From positions 1-64,000 of the forward strand of contig JAWQFJ010028913.1 in NCBI GenBank assembly GCA_034096865.1: a stretch of DNA of 64,000 bases. Direction: 5' to 3'. The position numbers and the translations under genes were made by a program. The notes under the pieces are model-generated. The model was not told the DNA's origin. It saw only the letters and a program-made list of their open reading frames with translations, and did not search any database. Numbering within the stretch: the first letter of the stretch is position 1; each line of letters opens with the position of its first letter. This DNA is from Theodoxus fluviatilis. Lineage: Eukaryota; Mollusca; Gastropoda; Cycloneritida; Neritidae. Below are positions 46,984 to 64,000 of this stretch, one piece after another.

Positions 46984-47400
46984 ATGACAAAACGCGCACA
47001 TGCCGTTTCCAGAACTCGTTCTTCCCCACGGCGATGACGGAGCTCAACGCTGTCCAGAACCCCCCCACCCCCCACCCCCCACCCCCCCAGGCAGCTTTGC
47101 CTCCGCTGATCCTGTCGGCGGTGCACACACACTTCTCCACATCTGTGACAGTGACACTCCCTCTTTTGCGCTTCCTCTGGGACATATGGACTGCTACTGA
47201 GTGTAGGGGGGGGGGGGGGGGGGGGGGAGGAGGGGGGAGGGGGGGGGAGGAGGGGGGAGGGGGGGGGAGGAGGGGGGAGGGGGGGGGAGTTAGTCTTCTT
47301 GTAGCTTTCACGTGTGCAGGGCTGTTTTTTGTATTGTTCTATTGAATACTTTTTATGGGGGGTGGAGGGGGGCGGGGGGGGGGGGGGGGGGGGTGTACGT
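46912..47400. repeat. (GT)n and G-run cluster
   Basis: GT repeats at about 46912-46982, C runs near 47060-47090, and G runs with GGGAGGA repeats at about 47207-47290 and 47345-47392. The G runs are potential quadruplex formers. Confidence 0.9.
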
Positions 47401-47654
47401 CTTAGTGGTCGTGTCTCTGTCCATATGTATTATTTATTGTCTTTATGTATTCGTCAGTCACTTAAAAAGGGGGGTGGGGTGGGTGTATTATTCTTAGTTT
47501 GTACCTCTTTTGTCAACAGTTCTTAAACTAGTAACTTTAACTGTTCATTGTATATTGCCCCATTTACCAGATAACCCTTTGGTTACAGGTGCAGTCTTAT
47601 CCCTTGTCTGTGTGCAGCTGCGTGTGTGGCGTGAGTAACGGTACATGGGGTAAT

Positions 47655-48393
47655 GTCCATATGTTTTTTGTATAAAAACCGCTGGCGCTGAACCTCCAGG
47701 TTTTGCCGCAACCTCTCGAGAAAAGAGGGGGGAAAAACACACACAAAAAACACGCAAAGAACAGGTCGGGTTCGAACCAGCAACGTCTCGAAAAAAGAGA
47801 CTGAGTGGCTGTTCCCAGAGTTGAACCGACCGTGCGGGTGGACAATCCCTCCCCCCCCCCCCCCCCCCCTGTCATCTCTTCCCTTATCTGTCATAGCCAC
47901 CGCTGCTCTCCCGACACTGTAGCCAGGCATTGTTCTGTCAGCTTTGATCACGTCAGAATTTTCGCCATTCCATGAACCGCGTATTTGGGGAGGCACTCTG
48001 GAGTGTACGACCTTAAAAAACCACTTTCTCTTCAAGCCTCGATTCTGAAAATTTGATACATTCAATCGGACCTAACTTCCAGTTAGTGTGCAAAATCTCA
48101 AGGAAATCCGTCCAGTAGTTTTTGAGATATAAGCCGTGGAGTCGGGACAGACAGACACACAGATAAAAACCGCTGGCGCTGAACCTCCAGGTTTTGGAGA
48201 AGAAAAAAAGAAGATCGGGTTCGAACCCGCAGCCTCCGAGAAAAGAGGAGGAAAAAACGCACACACACACAAACAAAAAAAACCAGGTGGGTTCGAACCC
48301 ACAACCCCTCGAAAAAAAGTTTCAGTGCAGAATCGAACCTGGTCATGCATGACCAAGAGCCCAATGCTCTACCAACTGTGCCATTGTAAACTT
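47655..48393 (-). repeat. Compound tRNA-derived SINE with repeated B-box modules
   Basis: On the minus strand, an A-box (TGGCACAGTTGG, 48383-48372) and B-box (GGTTCGATTCT, 48339-48329) form a tRNA-like head. Further GGTTCGAACC motifs follow near 48295, 48220 and 47770, each after a CTTTTTTTCGAG-type lead. A shared body (AAAACCTGGAGGTTCAGCGC and CCAGCGGTTTTTAT) appears twice. A segment with AAAACTACTGGACGGATTTC (48160-48017) recurs at 54453-54595. It lies immediately upstream of the Gypsy ORF. Confidence 0.7.
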
Positions 48394-48470
48394 GTAGGTA
48401 TGTGAAGCATTTATAACGACCTTGTCATAAACCCTCGTGGTTCGTATTTTGCACTGTAAATTGTAGAAAA

Positions 48471-51131
48471 ATGGATGATAGCATGAACTGTTTGGTATTT
48501 CATACGGATCTAACCCATCAACGTCAATATTCTTTTCGTAGTATCGCATTTTGGCGCCTGCTGGTAGAGGTTCAACATATATCCAAACACTGTACAGCAG
48601 TATGCAGAAGCAAATCGATGCACTCAGTGGAAGAGCACCACTACGACTACTACGACTACCAGTATGAAGAAAGAGGAGGAGAAGAAGAGGACGAAGTACA
48701 CAGAGTGACACAAGAAGAAATCTTCATTGGGCCAGTGAACAGTGGGACCAGCAACGAACCACCGTGGACTACAGTCTTGACAGTTGAAAACAGCAAAATC
48801 ACGTTCAAGATCGACACAGGGGCAGATGTGAGCGTCATTTCGGCAGCCCAGTATAGCAACATGAGTCCACGACCGCAGCTACGGAAATCTAACACGATTC
48901 TGCGCAGCGCTGGCGGCGTGATGGAGTGCCTGGGACAGTTCGAAGCAGTCACCAGAGTCCACGATAAGCCATTCCCACTTCGGATCTTTGTCGTGAATTC
49001 GAAGACCGACAATCTTCTCAGCCGAGAAGCGTCAACAAGGATGGGTCTCGTAAAAAGAATCGACACCATCGACAGGCTACCCTTCGGTGCACTGGATGAG
49101 AAACCAGTCGACTGCACCCCAGTGAAAATATTGCTGAGAGACGATGTACAACCTTACAGCCTACACACAGCGCGCAGAATACCAATACCACTGTTGGAGA
49201 AAGTCAACAAAGAGTTGGCCAGGATGGAAGCCAAAGGCATCATAGAAGCAGTGACTGAACCTACAGACTGGTGCGCTCCCATCGTACCAGTACTGAAAAA
49301 GTCCGGCGACGTGAGGATTTGCACAGATTTCAAGAAGCTCAATCTGGCTGTGAAGCGGGAGAGGTACATCCTTCCAACCCTCGACGACATTCTGCACAAG
49401 CTATCGGGGTCAGCGTTCTTCAGCAAGCTCGACGCGACTTCAGGCTTCTGGCAGTTGCCTCTCGACCCTTCGACAGCGAAGCTCACCACGTTCATAACCC
49501 CAACATCCGGGAGATATTTCTACAAGAGACTCCCTTTCGGAATATCCTCAGCGCCTGAGATTTTTCAACGCACAGTCGAAAACATCTTGAAGGATCAGAG
49601 CAACGTCGTCTGCTTCTTCGACGATATCCTCGTCTACAGCGAAGACGAGCTGTCCCATGAGCGCCACCTGGGCGGCGTCATGAAGAAACTAGCCAGTGTC
49701 AACCTCAAGCTCAACCCAGAAAAGTGCGAGCTGAGAAAGCAAGAGATCGAGTTTCTTGGGCATCGCATCAGCAAGAACGGAGTCTCTCCAGATCCGACCA
49801 AGGTTGAAGCCATCACCAACATGCCAGACCCCACCAACGTGACGGAGTTGAGGAGAGTTCTGGGCATGATCAACTTTCTGGGCCGATACTTGCCGAACCT
49901 GTCGACAGTACTGCGGCCAGTGACAGAACTTTTGGAGAACGACAGAGCCTGGTCATGGGGGCCAGCGCAGATCAAAGCCATGAGTGAGGTGAAGAAGATG
50001 CTGACGTCAACACCCACACTTGCCTTCTACGACCCAAGAAAGCCCACAACAGTGAGTGCAGATGCAAGCAGCTATGGAGTAGGTGGAGTCCTGCTACAGC
50101 AATACCCTGACGGAATCCTCAAGCCGGTAGCGTACTGTTCACGTACCTTGACACCCACTGAGCGCAGGTACGCACAAATCGAGAAGGAAACTCTCGCAGC
50201 TGTCTACGCCTGTGAGAAGTTCAGCCGCTACCTGGTTGGCCTGTCCAGTTTCAAGCTAGAGACGGATCACAAGCCTCTCGTCCCCATCATCAACTACAAG
50301 AACCTTGAGGATACCCCAGTCAGATGTCAGAGAATGCTCATGCGACTCATGAGATTCAACCCCATCGCAGAGTACGTGCCGGGAAAGCAGCTCGTCGTGG
50401 CAGACACTCTTTCTCGCAGCCCACAGAAGTACAAAGAAGAAGATGTGAGCAGAGTGGAGCTACTCATCGAAGACGTGGCAGACTACGTCGACAGCGTGAA
50501 CCTGTCCTGGTCCTACCACATGCCGGACAAGAAGCTGAAAGAACTGGCAGAAGAAACCAAGAAAGACAGTTTGATCCAAGCAGCATTACACTACGTGCGA
50601 GAAGGATGGCCAGTGTACGCGTCAGATGTTGAGGAAGGACTGCGTGATCTCTTCGAAGTCCGCGGCGAACTCAGCGAGAACAACGGCCTGCTCACCAGAG
50701 GCAGCCGCATCGTGATACCAGCGTCCATGAGAGATGAAATCCTAGCAAGGATCCATGACGGTCATCTCGGCATCGTAAAGTGCCGTGAGAGAGCGAACGC
50801 AGCGTGCTGGTGGCCAGGAGTCGGCACGCGCATCAAGCAAATCGTCCGCAACTGCAAGCACTGTCAAGAGAAACAGGCTACTCAGCGAAAAGAACCACTC
50901 ATCACAACAGAACTACCAGATAGGCCATTCCAGAAGCTGGACAACGAGAAGAAGTGGGGAAGTCCAGCTATCGTCCAGCAGCAGTGTGCACCAAGATCCT
51001 ATGTGGTGCAAACGCCTAACGGCAAGAACTTCTGGCGAAATCGTCGTCATCTCAGGCAAACACTGTACATAAAGAAGACGTGGAACTTGCGAAGAAAATG
51101 CGAAAAAGTGTTTGTGGGTTATCGTCCCTAG
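48471..51131 (+). mobile_element. Ty3/Gypsy retrotransposon pol ORF, integrase core missing
   Basis: A single open frame of 886 codons. It holds an aspartic protease (IDTGADVSVIS, about residue 115), a reverse transcriptase (RICTDFKKLN, LPFGISSAPEIFQ, active site FFDDILVYS near residue 382), RNase H (ADASSYGVGGVLL near 529, ETDHKPLVPI) and the integrase zinc-binding HHCC region (HDGHLG near 762, CKHCQ). After PDRPFQKL (about 824) the frame jumps to a C-terminal piece (APRSYVVQTPNG, RRNRRHLRQT-like). The DDE catalytic core of integrase is absent. Upstream, only a trace of a nucleocapsid-like end (HCTAVCRSK) remains, so gag is missing, and no LTRs were recognised. No internal stop codon. Confidence 0.9.
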
Positions 51132-51155
51132 TCACATGCTGGCGGCGAAAACAAA

Positions 51156-51274
51156 ATGGCCGATCGCGTGCGAGGCGGTGGTGATTTTTGCTCGGCTCTT
51201 GGTTGCAAGAACGCCCGTTACAAACAGAGCTGCTTCGGGAAAACTTTCCACAAGTTCCCTAAAGAAGAAAAAAG
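51156..51274 (+). CDS. THAP-domain protein, first exon
   Basis: ATG at 51156 opens 39 codons plus two bases up to a donor AAAAG/GTGGGT. The product has the start of a THAP zinc finger: CSALGC (C-x4-C) after a short Gly-rich lead, then CFGKTFHKFPKEEK, which matches the conserved F.(R/K)FP motif. The second half (C-x2-H and AVPTIF box) must lie on later exons, which I could not identify downstream. THAP proteins are DNA-binding factors or P-element-like transposases, so this may be a host gene or a transposon exon. It starts only 25 bp after the Gypsy ORF stop. Confidence 0.6.
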
Positions 51275-52865
51275 GTGGGTTGTGCAGTGATTATTTCATC
51301 AGGTTTACCTTCTTCAGAATGAGAATGCAATGGCTCGAGTCAACTAACTCAGTAGACTAGATCTACAGCGTCAGCGAGTACTTACGACTGTGAGTGTGAG
51401 TCAGCAGTCAGTACAAAACAACAGTTTACACTTGATGACAAACTACCCGTGGGCATATTTGCTGAATCCTTTATCAAACCTTGCTTACGGGAAAACTACA
51501 GTACAAAGGTACATCACTCATCCGTTTTGCGTTTAGGCAGAGCGTTAGATTTAGAATGGATGCCATTTCACAAGCTGACAAGGCGATTCCTTTCAATCAT
51601 AATCATGCCCGTGTGATCAGATTGTCAATGATTGTGATCACAATTACGTACGTACACAATGAAATAACACAATTTTGCAAAGCATGTTTTTATCTTCTCC
51701 TGTTTGTACTGGTGTATCCGTAAGCGATTTTGGGCTGGGGGTGTTTCTTGGGCAAGCTAGAATTTTTCGGTTTCGAAGACAAGTCGGAACTCTATTGTTG
51801 GCCCTAAATCCTCTCTCTCAGTGACCATTGTGATTTATATATAATTTTTTCTTTCTTCTTGTTTTGTTTTAGGAATTTGGGATCCAGAATTTCTTTTGTA
51901 TGCGAGCTATTTTGCCATTTATGCCTGTCCAATCCTGGCAGAGATGGGAACGCATGTTACCAAGGAGCCGAAGGAGAGTCAATGAGATGAGAGAATGTGA
52001 TAAACAATTGCCAACTCTCTCCGTACAAAAACAAGCTCTGAAAATTAAAAATATAAAAATTATGATCAAAATTAAATAGTATCATCCCTGGTGTGTTGTT
52101 TGTGATGTACCTTTTAGTCTGTTTACATTAACATAGGCACAAAAAAAGAGGTCGGTCGGCTTTTCTTAATTTTTTTTTATAACCATCTTTTTAACTTATT
52201 TTGCGAAAAAACAGGAACAAAATTGATTTTTTTTTCTTTTTCTTTTTCTCCAAATGCCAGAAAAAAAGTCTAGGATCGGCGGGGACAAAATAGGGTTGGT
52301 CGGGATACCGTAAACAGACTATTTTGTTTTGTTTTGTCTAAGCAATGACTAACTAACTTTCTTTAGGGTCTGACATCGTATATACTATACAATTTTTGGG
52401 GTATTAACTAAATACATGTATACAGTTTTTGATTCCTTTTATACTATTTCACAAATTAGCCGCCCCCCCCCCCTTTTTTTTTAGTCTGCCCTAGGGGCGG
52501 GAGATCTCCTAATTTCGGTTTCTAGGGTCACCTTATGCTTCCCCCATGAGCTGAGAACTTAATTTAAAATGGGCCTCGATTTTATTTATTTGTATTTTGT
52601 AATTGTGCCTTTGTCCAGTCACATGATTTCACTTTGTACTTAAAAACTTGGCACTGTCATCATTTATTGCTATTTATTGTTCAGTTGTGCAGTATTTATT
52701 GCTATTGGGCATCAGTTGTTCTGTTGCCCTCTTTCGAATGAGCCATGCATGCATTATGGATGTGTTTAGCGAATTGGGATACCTCAAGCAATGTAAAAAA
52801 GAAACAATGTGAAGCAAACATATAGCACCAAATAAAATAACCGAATCAGAATGGAAACTTCTTCA

Positions 52866-52914
<49 letters not shown>

Positions 52915-53602
52915 GTTTTAAATACCGAAAATGTGAAAATAAAGCAAGTCACAACATGAGAAAGATCGACTGTACTAGTCATAACAAAGCAGGAGACGGC
53001 CTGGTCAGCATGCAGCAAAGGGGAATAACTCATATTTAGCCATTCTCATTTCTAAGCATGCCCAATGAGGAAGTTATCCTTCTTCCCATTGTAGTTTCTT
53101 TGATATATCGAAGCGTTTTGCTGAAGTAGGAAAGATAACTCGGTTTGACTCGATGTCATTACGCTGAAATGGTCGTTGTCCCCAACATTTCCGGGTCAGG
53201 GATTGATTAAATCATCATATTTTTGTGACACTGAGACCAGACCATCAAAACAATTAGCACTAGGCCTTGAATCAAATCGTCGTACAAGATCTTACGTTGA
53301 CTGCAAATGTACAACAGTGCCGCGTGATTGTGTCGACATTCAGTTAGTTCGCTGGGCCCCTATTCACAACGGCGATTTATCTTTTTAACACTCGATTTAT
53401 CCCCTATCCCCGCGTTATCTTGATCGGTTAGATAAGGTACGCTCGTCAGAGGATCCTAGGTTGCGCTTTGCTATATATACTGCTTTCTTTGTCGTCTCTT
53501 CGATTCTCTTAGATCGTAGATGACGTCATGAGATTACGTCAAAGCGGAACAGGCAGTTGGAATCGTCTGAGTTTAGAGACAAGGGTAGTGAATTAGGCAG
53601 TA
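51275..53602. other. Region downstream of the THAP exon
   Basis: A possible acceptor (TTTTGTTTTAG at about 51863-51873) precedes an open stretch of about 66 codons (EFGIQNFFCMRAILPF...). It does not look like a THAP continuation. A (GT)n tract is at about 52866-52910. Nothing else was recognised. Confidence 0.35.
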
Positions 53603-53787
53603 CAGTAGTCGCCGCTTATTAAAAACACATTGGGACCGAACAAAAGTGTTTTTAATAAGCGGCGTTTTTATTAACCGTTTGCTTGTTGAACATGTCCATC
53701 AGTAACGAAGTAAATCCGGACCTTACCAACTGTATTTAAAAAACGGCTGTTTTTATTAACCGCGTGTTTTATAAGCGGCGACTACTG
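53603..53787. mobile_element. 185-bp Tigger/pogo-type MITE
   Basis: The ends are CAGTAGTCGCCGCTTATTAA and the reverse complement of CAGTAGTCGCCGCTTATAAA, each flanked outward by TA. A second hairpin inside pairs CGCCGCTTATTAAAAACAC with GTGTTTTTAATAAGCGGCG across 17 bases. Non-coding. Confidence 0.93.
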
Positions 53788-53841
53788 TATTGCCTTTCTT
53801 ACTTACATTCAGCCCTTGAGGCAAAATATTCAAATGTGGTA

Positions 53842-53843
<2 letters not shown>

Positions 53844-53908
<65 letters not shown>

Positions 53909-53963
53909 GAGACAGAGACAGAGAGAGAGAGACAGAGAGAGAGACAGAGACAGAGAGAGAGAC

Positions 53964-53994
<31 letters not shown>

Positions 53995-54142
53995 CAGAGA
54001 GAGAGACAGAGAGAGTGAGAGAGAGAGGGGGGGGGGGGGGGAGGGGAGCTGGGAAAAGGGGAGGAAGGGAAGAGAGAATGAGAGTAAGAGGGTGGGTGGG
54101 AGAGAGAGAGAGAGAGAGAGACAGAGAGAGAGAGACAGAGAC

Positions 54143-54173
<31 letters not shown>

Positions 54174-54200
54174 CAGACAGAGAGACAGAGAGAGAGTGAG
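53844..54200. repeat. (GA)n/(GACA)n microsatellite
   Basis: About 350 bp of GAGA and GACAGA repeats with a G run near 54028-54040. Confidence 0.97.
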
Positions 54201-54294
54201 AGTAGCCATAAGTACTGATCAAAAGATCAGATAAAGGCCTTGCGGCCTAAGACATCTGAGGACATATCTATCTAAATCATTCTCTGTCCTCGCA

Positions 54295-54332
54295 AATGAC
54301 GTCACGAATTCTATTCTATTCTATTCTATTCA
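54295..54332. repeat. (ATTCT)n pentanucleotide repeat
   Basis: Short array of ATTCT units between two copies of CTCGCAAATGACGTCACG. Confidence 0.85.
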
Positions 54333-54452
54333 CCCTGCTTCAAAAATCTCCTCGCAAATGACGTCACGTTTATTCGACGTCAAATGATGACGTCACAGAT
54401 TTTGCAAAATGGAGTCTGTTGAATTGTTTTCATTGAAACACCAAAATGTAAA

Positions 54453-54690
54453 AAAAGTCACTTTCTTTTCAAACCTCGATTCTGAAAATTTGATAATATT
54501 GAATCGGACCTAACTTCCAGTCAGTGTGCAAAATCTCAAGGAAATCCGTCCAGTAGTTTTTGAGATATAAGCCGTGGAGACGGGACAGACACACACACAC
54601 ACACACACACACAGACAGATAAAGTCTGTAGGACCTCCAGTAAACCTGGAGGGATAAAGTCTGTAGGACCTCCAGTAAACCTGGAGGGAT
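54453..54690 (-). repeat. SINE body segment copy and 35-bp duplication
   Basis: 54453-54595 repeats the AAAACTACTGGACGGATTTC segment found at 48017-48160. A CA tract and two 35-bp units around GTCTGTAGGACCTCCAGTAA follow. Confidence 0.8.
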
Positions 54691-57171
<2,481 letters not shown>

Positions 57172-57517
57172 TTTACTCTTAAGATCCTGTACTGCCCATT
57201 ACAGCCCACCCTGCTTAATCCTGCACTGCCCAATACCACCCACCCTGCTCAATCCTGTACTGCCCAATACCGCCCACCCTGCTCAATCCTGTACTGCCCA
57301 ATACCGCCCACCCTGCTCAATTCTGTACTGCCCAATACCGCCCACCCTGCTCAATCCTGTATCACCCATTACCGCCCACCCTGCTCAATCCTGTACTGCC
57401 CATAGCTGCCCATCCCACATGGCTGTTGCTTGACTGATTTTTAAAATACAAATTGTATAATCCTTTCAGGACTGGGGAATGAAACGCATTAATGACTTAC
57501 ATGACCTTAACTTTTAA
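57172..57517. mobile_element. TTAA-flanked MITE with 34-bp minisatellite, copy 3
   Basis: Left end TTTACTCTTAAGATCCTGTA, right end reverse complement TTAAAAGTTAAGGTCATGTA. Seven 34-bp units (ATCCTGTACTGCCCAATACC type) are followed by the shared 3' segment. 346 bp. It is more diverged than copies 1 and 2 and has one altered target base. Confidence 0.8.
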
Positions 57518-58459
57518 TATTCTTCTTCAATGTTCTCATTAGCAAATAAGTCAACATTTGAGACTCAAATTGTCAGAACAACATTCATAAGAAATATTAG
57601 GAAGCGACACTCTCTTATCCACATGACACCTTTCCTCTTTATCGATTGTGAAATCGTATCTTAGTCTACACTATAGAATTCCTGCTTCTATTTTGGTGGC
57701 TGACTAATGGGAAAGTTTTTTTTTCACCGACCCTGTGCATCTTTCCTCTCTGCGGAAGGTTAGCTAAGAATAGATGAGATCATCTCATACAGAACAACAA
57801 TTGTATGATAAATTCTGGCTGGATGGAAGTGTTAATTGTTATATTGAAACTATACAGTGGGTTTTCAGCTTTCGAATTATGAGACTATCTTTATACATGT
57901 ATATATAGCTGCTCTTTAAAATACACCGTGTGTTAAGTTATTTTTCTACCTGAACAGAAAGAAGTTTCGAACACTCTTCACTTGAAACAGCCATTATTTT
58001 CAACATACTACAGCAGAGTTTTTCCTGTTTAACAGACATCAAGTGGCTGGATTTCACACATCTCCGGTTTTTGCTAAAGGTAATTAAAGTCATCTTGTGG
58101 ACTTTGAACGTGCCCTATCAAGTGTGGGCACGATCGCGCTGATAGCGCACGTCTAGTAAGGGAAGGCGATACGAACACTCCCTGTTGCTAAAACTAGTAA
58201 AACCCAGTGACCCACAGAAAGTGCAATCTTCCACGCACTGCCAACTAGCGTGCATTCTATAATACAATAGACGCTCTATTGAGCACTAGCTGAGTGACCG
58301 CTGAATATGAATTAGGCGACCTACACTTGCGAACTTTCTAGTCCTTTCTATCCTTACTCAGTGGGCTGCATGCTCGGTTACCATGACTTTGCTTTAAAAG
58401 TCATCAAAAGTTAGGTAATGCTTACTGAAATAAGATTTTCCAGACTATTCTTTTCCTCC

Positions 58460-58528
<69 letters not shown>

Positions 58529-59082
58529 GAGAGAAAGAGAGATTCTTCGTTTCAATCGCAACATGATGATGAACATCGCCATTACATGCGTCACTCATAG
58601 ACAGAGCACACCATAATTGAAAATAAGAGAACAGATGTTTAAGGGAAAATGTTTAAGAACGATGTACATTGATCCTTCCTATACCAGCACCCCCATCTTC
58701 CTCAAGTCGATATTTAATTAAATGTTATATGTACTCTGTTCGACCCAACTCCTAAGTGGAAAACAAAAGCGTGTCTCTGCAAATGAATAGCGTTTAGTCC
58801 ACGCAAAAAAGCGGCGATCTTAGGAATTAGAACGCGTGAGAATTAGCCAGTCTAAATAAACGCTCGCAAAGAAGTTGACAAAGCGAAATGAGCAGCCATT
58901 AGTATTCGATCACACTCTGACAAGCCACCTTGGTAAGAGGAGTAGAAACGCGGGAAAAAATAGCGAAGCTATGGTGATTTTCCCCCAAGCCGGAAGGTAA
59001 CATTCGAAAATCTAGTTCCATTTTCATATATAGATTGTTTAAAGGAATGACGCATACAAGGCCTCCCTGGCCAGACTAAAAT
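57518..59082. other. HSC70 upstream region
   Basis: A (GT)n(GA)n tract at about 58462-58526 and a four-pentamer HSE-like stretch (CGAAC TTTCT AGTCC TTTCT) at 58330-58349. No gene was recognised. Confidence 0.5.
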
Positions 59083-59133
59083 AGAACATTCTAGATGGTT
59101 CTACCTCTACGTCATATCCGCTGGCTATATAAA
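59083..59133 (+). promoter_or_regulatory. HSC70 promoter: heat-shock element and TATA box
   Basis: 59083-59102 reads AGAAC ATTCT AGATG GTTCT, i.e. four alternating nGAAn/nTTCn pentamers with one degenerate unit, a binding site for trimeric [11 protein letters not shown] is at 59126-59133, 23 bp downstream. Initiation is expected near 59155-59165. The combination indicates heat-inducible transcription. Confidence 0.85.
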
Positions 59134-59159
59134 GCAGGCCGGTTTCCCAGGTCAACCTC

Positions 59160-59241
59160 AGTTCACTCTTGTTAGCGATCTAGCAGGCGAAATACTGGTG
59201 CGTTTCCAGGAAGCACTATCCTCGATTGTACAACCAGGCGA
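59160..59241 (+). other. HSC70 exon 1 (5' UTR)
   Basis: A non-coding leader between the predicted start and the donor GCGA/GTACGT. Intron 1 runs 59242-59993 and contains an HSE at 59769. The start is inferred from the TATA distance. Confidence 0.7.
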
Positions 59242-59768
59242 GTACGTATCCCTTTTTAACTTTTACCTTGATTAAATGTTCTGCCCATGGTCTAACGTTT
59301 GATATCAGTCGAATAAAAGCTTATTACTGATTTACTCGCTCCGAAGCGTGAAACCCACAACATTTCAGTTTGGATGGGGGACACGGGAGCCGGTCGACCT
59401 TGTTGTACATGGACAAAAGGCTTTCGCATTATCTGAAGAAAAAAAATCCCCATTCGTTCTCACTTTCGTTGAAACGTCGTAACGTGAAGTAAATCGGTTC
59501 ATGTGTTCCGTATTGAATGAACCGGTTACGAATCCGTTTGAAAATATACGATATCGATTTGGACGGAAGACTACACAGGAACGTGGAGAGTGGGCGAGAT
59601 AAGCGAATATAATTAATTTCCTGGCGAAGATTGTCTTCTGTCTAATATTTATGTAACAATCTGAACTCGTGCATCAAGAGTAGTCCAGTTTATCCCCAGA
59701 GATCTGGAAGGCGACGCGCCACGTGATAATTACTTGGCCGGCCGCCATTTTGGAATCGACGGATTGAC

Positions 59769-59783
59769 GGAACTTTCTTGAAG
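59769..59783. promoter_or_regulatory. Intronic heat-shock element in HSC70 intron 1
   Basis: GGAAC TTTCT TGAAG is a perfect three-unit HSE in intron 1. It could act as an enhancer for heat induction; this is inferred from motif only. Confidence 0.5.
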
Positions 59784-59999
59784 GTCTCTCATATTTTTGT
59801 GGCCAAGTTCATTTTCAAGTACGAAAATTTCGTACGGAAATTAAATGGATATATCGGGCCTCTACGTTTTATAACTCTTATAGTAGAGTCCATTTCGATG
59901 TGTAAGTCATGTCCATCACCGGCGTCTGTACCAGACGACCTTTGCTGATTAGTCACTCGTGTACTTTAGTAACTCATCGTTTTTCTCTTGCAGACAAAA

Positions 60000-63794
<3,795 letters not shown>

Positions 63795-64000
63795 GTGAGA
63801 AAAAACTTCAATGCCTCCTGTAATTACTGTAGCTTTGAATTTCAACAGCTGTCGTTTGAATTTCTGCATGTAGTCTATCATTGCTCTCCCAGCCAGCAGC
63901 TGAGCAGAATATGTCTGCAGTAAAAATGTTATCTATGTGATTGGCACAAAGATGCATCTTACATGCTATGCCTCTATTTACAGGCACAAATGGCCTTCAT

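Noticed and set aside
46445..47001. Gly/Val/Trp- and Pro/Thr-rich proteins
   Set aside because: Translations of the CCACC minisatellite and the neighbouring GT tract.
48324..48393. A functional tRNA gene
   Set aside because: A- and B-boxes are present but the acceptor stem does not pair and the sequence continues into SINE modules.
51864..52075. Second exon of the THAP gene at the acceptor near 51873
   Set aside because: Neither frame shows the THAP C-x2-H pair or AVPTIF-like motif; the splice site alone is not enough.
63976..64000. Start of HSC70 exon 6 after TATTTACAG
   Set aside because: The bases after the AG do not encode the expected VQAAIL continuation, so this is probably still intron.

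Overview
This is eukaryotic (animal) DNA. Genes are split by GT-AG and a few GC-AG introns, and the window is saturated with microsatellites, minisatellites, MITEs, LINEs and SINE-like repeats. The two host genes have clear metazoan orthologues (MED15 and cytosolic HSC70). The repeat mixture (CR1/L2-like LINEs with TTA tails, Ty3/Gypsy, hAT, pogo/Tigger, piggyBac) would fit a lophotrochozoan, perhaps a marine mollusc. That taxonomic guess is inference only. No CRISPR array, bacterial operon or ordinary tRNA gene was seen.

Layout. (1) Positions 2796-44799, minus strand: the mediator tail subunit gene MED15. Eleven coding exons can be read from the KIX-like domain start (ATG at 44720) to the conserved block after the polyglutamine region. 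All splice phases agree and give about 480 codons; the C-terminal exons lie beyond the left edge. A 5' UTR exon lies near 44988-45060. (2) Positions 565-1861, minus: two exons of a BED-finger/hAT transposase-like gene beyond the last visible MED15 exon, so probably inside a MED15 intron. (3) The large MED15 introns hold most of the mobile elements: two related Tigger/pogo elements, an 875-bp hAT derivative with a perfect 8-bp target duplication, a LINE with TTG tail, a decayed LINE with restriction-like endonuclease, two L2/CR1-like 3' ends, a rearranged piggyBac-like element, a 185-bp SINE-like family with (ATCC)n tails, and TTAA-flanked elements carrying an internal 34-bp minisatellite. (4) Positions 45060-59080: intergenic, with minisatellites, a compound tRNA-derived SINE, a Ty3/Gypsy pol ORF whose integrase core has been lost in frame, a THAP-domain first exon, and a 185-bp Tigger-type MITE. 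(5) Positions 59083-63794, plus: an HSC70 gene with heat-shock element, TATA box, non-coding first exon and four coding exons (373 codons), truncated by the right edge.

The most notable observations are structural. A TTAA-inserting MITE family has three copies that differ in length by whole 34-bp units, and one copy lies inside a SINE copy whose empty site is visible elsewhere in the window. An HSC70 intron carries an insertion within an insertion that can be ordered from target duplications. Both host genes use a GC-AG intron. The RLE-type LINE carries YLDN in place of the usual YxDD motif.
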